64,000 bases of DNA from Treponema sp. UBA4692 (GTDB lineage Bacteria > Spirochaetota > Spirochaetia > Treponematales > Treponemataceae): assembly GCA_002404895.1 (NCBI GenBank), contig DHKO01000002.1:18831-82830 (forward strand), written 5' to 3'. Under the pieces are notes generated by a model. That model was given only the letters and a program-made list of their open reading frames with translations, searched no databases and was not told where the DNA came from. Within the stretch, counting starts at the first letter, position 1; every line of letters starts with the position of its first letter. The translations under genes and the position numbers were made by a program. Shown piece by piece: positions 8,823 to 16,420 of the stretch.

Positions 8823-8976
8823 TTTTTCCACCTTAATATCTTTTTTCTAAGATAACTATTATTAGTTTATAGTAAAAATCTCCATTTTGTCTAGTAAAAG
8901 ACCTATTATATAATCGGCACGCAAAAGAGCAGTTATTAAAGAAACTTTAATCAAAATGTGATATTATCTTTTCGGA

Positions 8977-9702
8977 ATGAATCTTTCAAATATTGTGATT
9001 GTGCTAGACCGGCCTGACGAAAGCAGAAATATCGGCTCGGTGTGCAGAGCGATGGCAAACAGCGACATCAAAGAACTCAGAATTGTCGGAAAAAAATCAG
9101 ATTACGATGAGGAGCGCGTGAGAATTCTTGCGATTCACGCCGCATACATTTGGGAAAACGCGAAGTTTTTCAGTTCGATTACAAAAGCGGTTTCAGACTG
9201 CGCGATTGCGGCTGGAACTACGAGAAGAAGAGGAAAAAAGCGCGGAAAGCTTCTTCTGCCGGAAGAATTCGCCGAGATTGCCTCGTCAGCAACGGAAAAA
9301 AACGCTAAAGCCGCAGTTGTCTTCGGAAACGAGCGCACTGGGCTTGAAGAAGAGGAGCTTGACGAATGCACGATGGGAGTCACAATTCCGTCGTCCGACG
9401 ATTTCGGCTCGCTCAACCTTTCTCACGCAGTCCAGATTATCTCGTACCAGCTTTTCAGGGCAGAAAAAAAGATTTCAAAAGGCTCTGTTCCAGTCTGCCT
9501 GAGCCGTCTTGAAAAGACAGTCGGAAAAATCTCTGAAAGCCTGCAGAAAATCGGATTTTTCAAGATTGCGGGAAAAGAAGATATGGAGAGATTCTGGCGC
9601 GATGTGCTTTCAAGGGCGGCGCTGAGCGAAAGCGAAGCGGCTTATATTGAAAAAACTTTCTCAAAAGCCGCAGGTCTCGCTTCAAAAAAATCATCTGACT
9701 AA
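8977..9702 (+). CDS. SPOUT (TrmH/TrmJ-like) RNA methyltransferase
   Basis: Predicted S-adenosylmethionine-dependent 2'-O-methyltransferase of tRNA or rRNA (241 aa). The N-terminal DRPDESRNIGSVCRAMAN matches motif 1 of TrmJ-like SPOUT enzymes. VVFGNERTGLEEEEL (~113-127) is motif 2 and IPSSDDFGSLNLSHAVQII (~137-155) is motif 3 of the trefoil-knot SAM site. The C-terminal 80 residues are helical, as in TrmJ. The exact RNA target cannot be read from the sequence. A -10-like TATTAT at 8962-8967 lies nine bases before the ATG. The gene is divergent from the STAS gene and convergent with the sigma-54 activator, 3 bp away. Confidence 0.88.
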   Translation: MNLSNIVIVLDRPDESRNIGSVCRAMANSDIKELRIVGKKSDYDEERVRILAIHAAYIWENAKFFSSITKAVSDCAIAAGTTRRRGKKRGKLLLPEEFAEIASSATEKNAKAAVVFGNERTGLEEEELDECTMGVTIPSSDDFGSLNLSHAVQIISYQLFRAEKKISKGSVPVCLSRLEKTVGKISESLQKIGFFKIAGKEDMERFWRDVLSRAALSESEAAYIEKTFSKAAGLASKKSSD

Positions 9703-9705
9703 TGG

Positions 9706-10944
9706 CTAGAATTCAATGTGCTCAGGGCCGATTTCTTCTTCATCGGAAAAGACAATAGCGCGATTCAGGCAGTTTTCAAGCTCTCCGATATTCTCAGGCC
9801 AGCAGTGAGTCTGGAGCAGACGAATTGCGTTCAAGGAAAGACGTTTTCCCTTTCCGTGCTTTTTCATATATTCAGCGGCAATCAGCGGAATGTCTTCCTT
9901 GCGCTTTCTAAGCGGTGGAACTTCAATCAAGAGATTTTTTATTCTGCGGTAAAGGTCCTGGCGGAATTCTCCCTCGGCGACTTTTTTCTGGAGATTTGAA
10001 TTTGTGGCAAAAACAAGCCGCGCGTCAGTCTGCTTCGCCCTGCTTGCGCCGACCGGGAAAAATTCTTTCTTGTCGATTACGCGCAAAAGTTTCGCCTGAA
10101 GATGTTTTGGAAGCTCGCCTATTTCATCCAAAAACAATGTTGTGCCGCCAGCCTCCTCAAAAATTCCGCGGTGCTCGCTTTCCGCGCCTGTAAAAGCTCC
10201 TTTTTTATGGCCGAAAAGCGTGCTTTCAAAAAGCCCCTCGGAAATCTCATTCACGTTGAATTCAAGGATTTTCTCGTTTTTCCGCGCAGAAATTTCGTGA
10301 ATCGCGTTTGCGGCGAGCGTTTTTCCGCTTCCGGTCTCGCCCACAATCAGGACAGGCAAATCAGTTTGAGCCGCCTTAACAAGTTTTCTTCGGAATTCAA
10401 AAGCCGCGTCCGACGAGCCGATTATCTTGTCGAAACTTTCGCTTCTGATTTCTTCATCATGATTTCTATTTTTTGCTTTGTTTTGGCTTTCCAATGTTTC
10501 CAGCGAAAAACTTTGCGGAGATTTTCTTTTTGAAACAGATTTCAGATTCTTCTCAGGATTTTTTCCCAAATACTCCCCGGATTTTAAGGAAGAATCTTTT
10601 TCACAATTCAAGGCAGAATCTTCAAAAACACAGGAATCCGACAAGACAGGAAATTTTGAGGAAGATTCAATTGAATTCAGCAACTCTTTTTTCAGAAGAT
10701 TCTCTATCTCCGAAAAATCGCTGAAAACCTTGCAGGAAAATTCTCCGCCGGAAGCAAAATCTTTAATCTCGTCTGTGAAAATTTCTGAGTCGGCGTAAAA
10801 TGAGCTGAGTTTTTTGTATTCAAGGAAAATTTTAAGCGTGCTAAGCTCCGAGACGACATACAAAGGCATTACAGAGCCGAATTTTTGCCTGAGATTTTTA
10901 ATTAGCTGCAAATTTGTCGTCAGGATAACTCTCGGCGAAGACAT
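9706..10944 (-). CDS. Sigma-54 activator (AAA+), lacking an HTH domain
   Basis: Bacterial enhancer-binding-type ATPase that remodels sigma-54 RNA polymerase (412 aa). The AAA+ domain spans ~170-410: Walker A GETGSGKT (202-209), the sigma-54 contact loop GAFTGA (249-254), Walker B LFLDEI (270-275) and arginine-finger region RQDLYRRI. The ~170-residue N-terminus begins like a degenerate receiver (RVILTTNLQLIKNL), lacks the acidic pocket and phospho-Asp, and ends in a Ser/Lys-rich linker. The protein stops at EEIGPEHIEF, directly after the AAA+ lid, with no Fis-type helix-turn-helix. It may therefore act from solution, as some flagellar regulators do. Its ATG overlaps the TGA of the upstream gene (TGATG), the last of a four-gene operon. 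Confidence 0.88.
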   Translation of the reverse strand: MSSPRVILTTNLQLIKNLRQKFGSVMPLYVVSELSTLKIFLEYKKLSSFYADSEIFTDEIKDFASGGEFSCKVFSDFSEIENLLKKELLNSIESSSKFPVLSDSCVFEDSALNCEKDSSLKSGEYLGKNPEKNLKSVSKRKSPQSFSLETLESQNKAKNRNHDEEIRSESFDKIIGSSDAAFEFRRKLVKAAQTDLPVLIVGETGSGKTLAANAIHEISARKNEKILEFNVNEISEGLFESTLFGHKKGAFTGAESEHRGIFEEAGGTTLFLDEIGELPKHLQAKLLRVIDKKEFFPVGASRAKQTDARLVFATNSNLQKKVAEGEFRQDLYRRIKNLLIEVPPLRKRKEDIPLIAAEYMKKHGKGKRLSLNAIRLLQTHCWPENIGELENCLNRAIVFSDEEEIGPEHIEF

Positions 10945-11693
10945 CAGGCTTTTTTCTCATCCTTTTTGAAAAGCCTTGTCCACAAAACAAGAACCTTGAA
11001 CTTCGCGAACGGAAAAACAAGAAATATTTTCAGCGGATTGTGCGCAATCTCGTGCCAAATCTCGTGTCCGCGCTCAAACGACTTCTCATTAACGCGCTTT
11101 ATTCTGTCAGCGAAAATTCCGATGCAGTCGCGGTAATAGACAAAAATGCTGTCAGAGAACCTTTCGCGGCGGTGATAAGACCAGAGATTTTTTTCCTTGA
11201 TTCCCTCGCTAATAAGAGCAAGGGACGGAGATGATTTTCTGATTGCGGCTACAACATCATCTTCCGCCTGCTTTGGATAATATCCGACATAGCGTCCGAC
11301 AATGTGAAGATTCCTGAAAGTCGCCCTTACATTTTTTTCCGCAGTCTGGAGAGCCTTTTTTCGCCCGCCAAGAAGATAAATCGACTTGTAATGCGCCTCG
11401 AGCGTGTTCAAAATCTGAATCAAAGTTATGAACGGATTGTATCGCACTGGAACATCAAGCTTCAGGAATTTTGCGGCGTTAAGAATGCTTTTTGAAACCG
11501 GCAGAATCAAGTCAGCATTTGAAAGGCAGTCCTTGAAGTCCTTTTTCCTATTTCTTCCGCGGAGCAAATCCCAGACAGAAAGAAAGACAATCTGCCTTGC
11601 CCCCGGCTTTTCAAGAATTTCAAGAACAGTTTTCTCAAGTTCCTCTTGCGCGCAAATATCAACAGGAACGCCTAAAATCTCGATTCGCTTCAT
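10944..11693 (-). CDS. WecG/TagA/CpsF-family glycosyltransferase
   Basis: Predicted glycosyltransferase of the GT26 family (249 aa), which adds N-acetylmannosamine-type sugars to lipid-linked acceptors in surface polysaccharide or teichoic acid synthesis. Family features are the N-terminal IEILGVPVDICAQEE, ANADLILP-like SNADLILPVSKSIL, YLLGGRKKALQTAEKN, and the IVGRYVGYYPKQAEDDVVAAI block before a Gly-rich SPSLALISEG. The C-terminus (FERGHEIWHEIAHNPLKIF) is basic and amphipathic and probably associates with the membrane. The ATG at 11693 overlaps the rsmE stop (ATGA) and has GGAGAG upstream; a GTG at 11705 is less likely. The acceptor is unknown. Confidence 0.85.
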   Translation of the reverse strand: MKRIEILGVPVDICAQEELEKTVLEILEKPGARQIVFLSVWDLLRGRNRKKDFKDCLSNADLILPVSKSILNAAKFLKLDVPVRYNPFITLIQILNTLEAHYKSIYLLGGRKKALQTAEKNVRATFRNLHIVGRYVGYYPKQAEDDVVAAIRKSSPSLALISEGIKEKNLWSYHRRERFSDSIFVYYRDCIGIFADRIKRVNEKSFERGHEIWHEIAHNPLKIFLVFPFAKFKVLVLWTRLFKKDEKKA

Positions 11694-12565
11694 CGCTCTC
11701 TCCACGCTTTTGAAGCCGCGTTCTGCAAGACAGCAGTTCCATACAAGGCGGCCGTTTCACATCTTAAAATATTTGTCTTGAAGTGAACAGCGTAAAATCC
11801 GCAGTCCAAAAGTTTTTTTATCTCGTCTGGGCTGATTCCGCCCTCGCTTCCGCAGACAACAGCGCATTTTTTCAATCTTTTTGACTTTGAAGCGGTTTTC
11901 GCCTTTTCAAAAGCCGAGTCAAAATCAGTTGTGAACTCGCTCCGCTCGTAAAGCACAAATCCAAAAACGCCGTAATCGCCTGAAATCGATTTTTGAATCT
12001 CGCTTTTCCAGATTTCGCACATTTCATTCACGCTGACGGCATTTTCCACAGATGTGGCAACCGCGCTTCCGCTTTGCTGCCGCGCTTCTTTTATGATACG
12101 CTCGAAACGCTCGCCGCGGAAATTCATTTTTTCCGCGCCTTTCTGGCTGAAATCAGACGAGACAGGAATTATCTTTGAGACTCCGCATTCGGTCGCCTGC
12201 CGCACAATCAAGTCAAATTTAGACGATTTCGGAACAAACATAAAAAGATAATACTCAACTTGCCCATCATCATCTTCATTTTGAACCTGCCGATTTCCAA
12301 GCGAATTGTTCAAATTCAAGGAATCGCAAGTTTTGCCGTTTTTTTCAGCCTCATTCTCCGCAGCGCAGACTTGAAGCACAAGTTTTTTTTCAGAATCGTC
12401 TGCCCTGCACAAAGTCATATTCCGCAAGTTTCCGTCTGGAAGCCGAACAGAAACCATATCGCCGGCTTTCAGGCGCAGAACCTGACGCATATATCTGAAG
12501 TCTTTTCCGTAGATTTCAAGGAGACCGTTTTTATCTAAATTTTTCTGGGAAATATACTGGCGCAT
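11690..12565 (-). CDS. rsmE: RsmE-family 16S rRNA (uracil-N3) methyltransferase, copy 1
   Basis: SAM-dependent SPOUT enzyme expected to methylate U1498 of 16S rRNA (291 aa; most RsmE are ~240-250). N-terminal PUA-like domain: MRQYISQK, then YMRQVLRLKAGDMVSVRLPDG. The SPOUT part contains KIIPVSSDFSQKGAEKM, RIIKEARQQSGSA, VVCGSEGGISPDE and the knot motif NILRCETAALYG. The extra length is a Ser/Asn/Glu-rich insert near residues 70-100. It lies in the prc-rsmE-glycosyltransferase-activator operon; its start follows the prc stop with no gap. A second RsmE-like gene lies at 36135-36902, so one of the two may have another target. Confidence 0.9.
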   Translation of the reverse strand: MRQYISQKNLDKNGLLEIYGKDFRYMRQVLRLKAGDMVSVRLPDGNLRNMTLCRADDSEKKLVLQVCAAENEAEKNGKTCDSLNLNNSLGNRQVQNEDDDGQVEYYLFMFVPKSSKFDLIVRQATECGVSKIIPVSSDFSQKGAEKMNFRGERFERIIKEARQQSGSAVATSVENAVSVNEMCEIWKSEIQKSISGDYGVFGFVLYERSEFTTDFDSAFEKAKTASKSKRLKKCAVVCGSEGGISPDEIKKLLDCGFYAVHFKTNILRCETAALYGTAVLQNAASKAWRER

Positions 12566-14059
12566 TTATTTTTTTGAAGAATCTTCAAGCTGAGCATCGT
12601 CCTGAAGCTCTTTCAAGGTTTTCGCGCTTTTTATCAGAGCGTCAAAATCCTCTTCCTCAAGAATTTTTATCGCCTCGTCAAGCTGAATGTCGTAGTCCAA
12701 ATCGTAAAGCATCGAGCCTTTCGTCTTGTAGACTTCGTTCCTGACAAGCTTGCGGAGGCTCGCCTCGTCAATTTCCGTGTAGTTTTTCTTTAGAGTTTTC
12801 GCATATTCCGCAATTTTCTTTTCAGACATCTCGGCTCCGCCGTTTTTTTCGACATACGCGGAAATCAAATTTTTTTCCATCAAATCTTCAAACTGCTTCT
12901 CACCGTTTTCGGAAAGCGCAGGAAAGAGAATCTCGCGATCCGGCGGAATTCCGATTTTGTCGATGTTCACGTCAGACGGCGTGTAATATCTCGCGACTGT
13001 GATTTTAATTCCCTCAGTCTGAGTGAGAGGCAAAACCTGCTGCACAGAGCCTTTTCCATAGCTCCGCTGGCCGACGAGATAAGCAAGGTGATTGTCTTTT
13101 AGCGCGCCTGAAAGAATCTCCGCCGCGCTTGCCGAGCCACGGTTAATCAGAACAACAATCGGAGTGTCTTTCCAAACTGTCTTTCTTTTGCTCGCCGTAA
13201 AAACAGAATTCTCATATGAAACGCGGCTTTTCGTGCTTACAATCGGGCCGTTGTCGATAAATTTGTCCGCGACATCGGCAACGCTCGTGATAAGTCCGCC
13301 CGGATTGTTTCTCAAATCGATTATGAGGCTTGAAACTCCGCTTTTCTTGAACGAATTCAAAGCCTCCTGCGTTTTTTCAGGAGTGAGCGGCGTAAATTCG
13401 ATTATTTTAAGATAGCCGATTTTGTCATTCTTGCCGGTTTCGATTGTGCCGAATTTCACAGTCGGAACTTCAATAATTGCACGCTTCAAAGTTACAGGAA
13501 ACTCAATGCTTTTTCCGCGCCGGATAACCAAGTCAACGCTTTCGCCGACCTTTCCGCGCAACATTCCGAGAACATCCTCCATTGAGATTGTGGAAGTGTC
13601 CGTTCCGTTCACAGAAATAATCAAGTCGCCAGCCTGAATTCCAGCCTTAAAGCCCGGCGTGTCCTCAATCGGGGATGCAACCTCGATGTAAGCAGGCTTG
13701 TCTGGAGTTGACTCGTAGGCCTTTGAAATTGAAAGCCCAACCCCGCCAAACTGGCCGTTTGTCGTGTCTCCCAAATTTCTCGAAAGAGACTCGTCAAGAT
13801 AAGTCGTGTAAGGGTCGGAAAGCTCCGACAACATTCCTTTTAACGCGCCGCGGTACAAAACAGCAGGATCAACCTCGTCAACATAAGTTTTCTGAATCCA
13901 GTCATACAAAGAGCTGAACTGCCCGAGATATTTTTTTGAATCCGCATTTTTGGAGCTTTCAGAATTTGACTCAGCAAAACACTGCGAGCTGATGACAGAA
14001 AGAACCAAAAATCCGAAGAGAATTGTCAGACGGCGTGCAAGAGAAACGTGCTTTTTCAT
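12566..14059 (-). CDS. C-terminal processing peptidase, S41 family
   Basis: Exported serine protease of the CtpA/Prc type (497 aa) that trims or degrades periplasmic proteins from the C-terminus. It has an N-terminal signal sequence (basic KKHVSLARR, then a hydrophobic stretch to ~28), a PDZ domain around 100-185 (FGGVGLSISK, GIQAGDLIISVNG) and an S41 core. The catalytic dyad is Ser311 in GSASAAE and Lys336 in YGKGSVQ, 25 residues apart as in E. coli Prc and B. subtilis CtpB. The C-terminal ~120 residues are helical and charged. The promoter TTGATT (14094-14089), 17 bp, TAAAAT (14071-14066) ends six bases from the ATG with no Shine-Dalgarno sequence. First gene of a four-gene operon. Confidence 0.92.
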   Translation of the reverse strand: MKKHVSLARRLTILFGFLVLSVISSQCFAESNSESSKNADSKKYLGQFSSLYDWIQKTYVDEVDPAVLYRGALKGMLSELSDPYTTYLDESLSRNLGDTTNGQFGGVGLSISKAYESTPDKPAYIEVASPIEDTPGFKAGIQAGDLIISVNGTDTSTISMEDVLGMLRGKVGESVDLVIRRGKSIEFPVTLKRAIIEVPTVKFGTIETGKNDKIGYLKIIEFTPLTPEKTQEALNSFKKSGVSSLIIDLRNNPGGLITSVADVADKFIDNGPIVSTKSRVSYENSVFTASKRKTVWKDTPIVVLINRGSASAAEILSGALKDNHLAYLVGQRSYGKGSVQQVLPLTQTEGIKITVARYYTPSDVNIDKIGIPPDREILFPALSENGEKQFEDLMEKNLISAYVEKNGGAEMSEKKIAEYAKTLKKNYTEIDEASLRKLVRNEVYKTKGSMLYDLDYDIQLDEAIKILEEEDFDALIKSAKTLKELQDDAQLEDSSKK

Positions 14060-14065
14060 AAGGCT

Positions 14066-14094
14066 ATTTTATGTTTCTACAATAGAAAAATCAA
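14066..14094 (-). promoter_or_regulatory. Promoter of the prc operon, leaderless arrangement
   Basis: Minus strand TTGATT at 14094-14089, 17-bp spacer, TAAAAT at 14071-14066, then six bases to the ATG at 14059. No Shine-Dalgarno sequence fits in the gap. It interleaves with the divergent promoter at 14083-14111. Confidence 0.6.
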
Positions 14095-14111
14095 TTATAT
14101 TATGATACAAT
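14083..14111 (+). promoter_or_regulatory. Promoter of the MinD-like gene, leaderless arrangement
   Basis: TAGAAA (14083-14088, weak), 17-bp spacer, TACAAT (14106-14111), then seven bases to the ATG at 14119. The divergent prc promoter overlaps it, so the two may interfere. Confidence 0.45.
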
Positions 14112-14118
14112 CCTTGCC

Positions 14119-15231
14119 ATGCAAATTATACCGGTGGCAAGCGGAAAAGGCGGCGTGGGAAAAAGCCTCTTGTCCGCAAATTTAGCAGTCGCGCTTGGAC
14201 AGGCTGGAAAAAAAGTCATTCTTGCAGACCTTGACCTGGGCGCATCAAACCTTCATCTTGCGATTGGAGTGAGTCCAAAAACAGGAATCGGAACTTTTCT
14301 GACAGGCGGCTCGACTTTTGAGGAAATCATCACGCCGACAGACTATGAAAATGTTAGCTTTATCGCCGGAGATTCTGAAATTCCCGGACTAAGCACGCTT
14401 AAAGTCGCGCAGAAAAACGCCCTCATAAGAAAATTTCACAGCTTAAAGGCTGACTATCTTATCATTGACCTTGGAGCGGGAACTCATCTTACAATTCTTG
14501 ACCTTTTTCTCCTTTCTCCGCAGGGAATTGTCGTTACGGCTCCGACTGTCACGGCGACTCTCAACGGATATTTGTTCCTGAAAAACATCGTGTTCCGCCT
14601 GATGTCGGCGACATTCAAGAAAGGCTCGAAAGCTGCGGAATACATAAACAAGCTCCGCGCCGACTCAACCTCGCTCCAGCGTCTCTACATTCCAAAGCTG
14701 ATTGAGGCGATTGAGAAAATCGACCCGGAAAACGCCGCGCTCCTGAAAAGCCGCCTTTCTCAATTCCGGCCGCGCCTTATCATGAATATGATTGACCAGC
14801 CGAAAGACGCGGACAAGGCGCAGAAAATCAGACGCTCATGCCAGCAGTATCTCGGCCTTGATGTTGAGTCTCTAGGCGTAATGTACAGGGATTCTCTTCA
14901 GGACAAGGCCTTGGCTTCAAGGCTTCCGGTCGTAATCTACAAGCCGAACGCGGTTCTTTCGCAGGCAATCTACAGGACTGCCGACAAAATTCTGCAGGGC
15001 GAGACGATTTCCTTTGACGACTCGTTTGAGAACGCGGCAGAGGAAGCGAACGAGGACTACACCACAAAAATGTCATATGTTGAAGACTTGGTTGGAACCG
15101 GCGCGCTCAGCGTGAGCGAGCTTGGCGAGATGATAAAGCAGCAGCAGTACGAGATGACGCAGCTTAAGAATGAGAATCTTCTGCTGAAGTCAAAGCTTGT
15201 CAAAGCGGCTCAACAGGGATTCAAGGTCTGA
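14119..15231 (+). CDS. MinD/FlhG-like P-loop ATPase
   Basis: Cytoplasmic ATPase of the ParA/MinD superfamily (370 aa). The deviant Walker A is KGGVGKS at residues 10-16. The switch motifs are LADLDLGASNLHLAIG (~36-51) and LIIDLGAGTH (~115-124). Residues ~240-290 show the usual YLGLDVESLGVMYRDS segment of FlhG/MinD proteins. The last ~50 residues (TGALSVSELGEMIKQQQYEM onward) form a coiled-coil-like tail absent from classical MinD. FlhG-type control of flagellum number or placement is plausible in a spirochete, but no flhF or minC is adjacent, so the role is open. Lgt follows 118 bp downstream. Confidence 0.85.
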   Translation: MQIIPVASGKGGVGKSLLSANLAVALGQAGKKVILADLDLGASNLHLAIGVSPKTGIGTFLTGGSTFEEIITPTDYENVSFIAGDSEIPGLSTLKVAQKNALIRKFHSLKADYLIIDLGAGTHLTILDLFLLSPQGIVVTAPTVTATLNGYLFLKNIVFRLMSATFKKGSKAAEYINKLRADSTSLQRLYIPKLIEAIEKIDPENAALLKSRLSQFRPRLIMNMIDQPKDADKAQKIRRSCQQYLGLDVESLGVMYRDSLQDKALASRLPVVIYKPNAVLSQAIYRTADKILQGETISFDDSFENAAEEANEDYTTKMSYVEDLVGTGALSVSELGEMIKQQQYEMTQLKNENLLLKSKLVKAAQQGFKV

Positions 15232-15349
15232 AAAAATAAAAATGCGGAGCAGCGGTTTTTCATCAAAAGTCAAAGAGATTTTGATTATGAAAAAAACGGA
15301 AAGCGCACTACTTTTTCGCTTAAATTAAAAAATCGGGGAATTTTGCAAA

Positions 15350-16339
15350 ATGACACCTCTTTATATCAATTATCCATCTTGGATTCACCCGGAGATTTTT
15401 CCCGGAGTTCCTTTTCTAGGGCTAATACGCTGGTACGGCCTGATGTACATCATCGCGTTCGGAACCGCATTCTTAGTCCTGAAACGGCTTTTAAAGGAAG
15501 GCGCGCTCGACACAAAAAACGCGGACGGCACTCTAAGAAAAGCGACTGAAGATGATGTTTTCAGCTTTATAGCGACAGGAATCGTCTTTCTGCTGATTGG
15601 CGCGCGTATTTTCTCGACTTTGGTCTACGACACTTCGGGAATTTACTGGAAAAAGCCGTGGCTGATTTTCTGGCCTTTCCAGAACGGCCGTTTCACAGGG
15701 CTTGCGGGAATGAGCTACCACGGCGGATTCATCGGCGGACTTCTCGGAATGATTTTCTGGTGCTGGCGGAAAAAAGTGAGCTTTATGAAATGGAGCGACG
15801 CGATGGTTACAGCGATTCCGGCGGGCTACACTTTCGGCAGAATCGGAAATTATCTTAACGGCGAGCTTTACGGAAGAATCACCACAGTTCCGTGGGGAAC
15901 AGTTTTTCCGAACGCGGAAAGATTTTCAAGCAAGCTCGAGTGGGTCCAAAATTTTATGGAGAAGATTGGAATGGAAGCGTCGTCAAGCCTTGTCAATTTG
16001 CCGCGCCATCCAAGCCAGCTTTACGAGGCGTTGTTTGAAGGTCTGATTCTCTTCCTCATAATCTGGATTCTGCACAAGAAAAAGCCTTTCGACGGATTCT
16101 CAGGATTTTTGTATGTTACAGGATACGGAATTTTCAGATTCTTCATCGAGTATTTCCGCGAGCCTGACGCTGACATCGGCTACAGAATCGCGAAGGACTC
16201 TGCCGCGCCGATTTACCTGAACCAGTCGCTTTTGAACATCTCCACAGGACAGATTCTCTGCTTTCTGATGATTTTGGGCGGAATCGCTTACGGTCTCGTC
16301 TCCTGGCAGATTCACAAAAAACATCTTAAAAAAGCGTAA
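15350..16339 (+). CDS. lgt: Prolipoprotein diacylglyceryl transferase
   Basis: Inner-membrane enzyme that transfers diacylglycerol from phosphatidylglycerol to the lipobox Cys of prolipoproteins (329 aa; about seven membrane helices). Family motifs are RWYGLMYIIAF near residue 24, MSYHGGFIGGLLG with the essential His, and the signature GRIGNYLNGELYGRITTVPW. HPSQLYEALFEG and a C-terminal RFFIEYFREPD also match. It serves the many lipoproteins in this window. No Shine-Dalgarno sequence is evident before ATG 15350. The gap 15232-15349 holds a weak AAAGTC-type hairpin but no clear regulator. Confidence 0.95.
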   Translation: MTPLYINYPSWIHPEIFPGVPFLGLIRWYGLMYIIAFGTAFLVLKRLLKEGALDTKNADGTLRKATEDDVFSFIATGIVFLLIGARIFSTLVYDTSGIYWKKPWLIFWPFQNGRFTGLAGMSYHGGFIGGLLGMIFWCWRKKVSFMKWSDAMVTAIPAGYTFGRIGNYLNGELYGRITTVPWGTVFPNAERFSSKLEWVQNFMEKIGMEASSSLVNLPRHPSQLYEALFEGLILFLIIWILHKKKPFDGFSGFLYVTGYGIFRFFIEYFREPDADIGYRIAKDSAAPIYLNQSLLNISTGQILCFLMILGGIAYGLVSWQIHKKHLKKA

Positions 16340-16345
16340 AGACAA

Positions 16346-16396
16346 AAAAGGCTTTGCCCGTTTTTGAAGTTCTCTTCATTATGGACAAAGCCTTTT
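16346..16396. terminator. Bidirectional terminator between lgt and transketolase
   Basis: AAAAGGCTTTG (16346-16356) pairs with CAAAGCCTTTT (16386-16396). The loop of 29 bases holds a small TGAA/TTCA stem. A-rich on one side and T-rich on the other, so it works for both convergent genes. Confidence 0.75.
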
Positions 16397-16420
16397 CTAT
16401 TTATTCATTTTTCTGATTCT

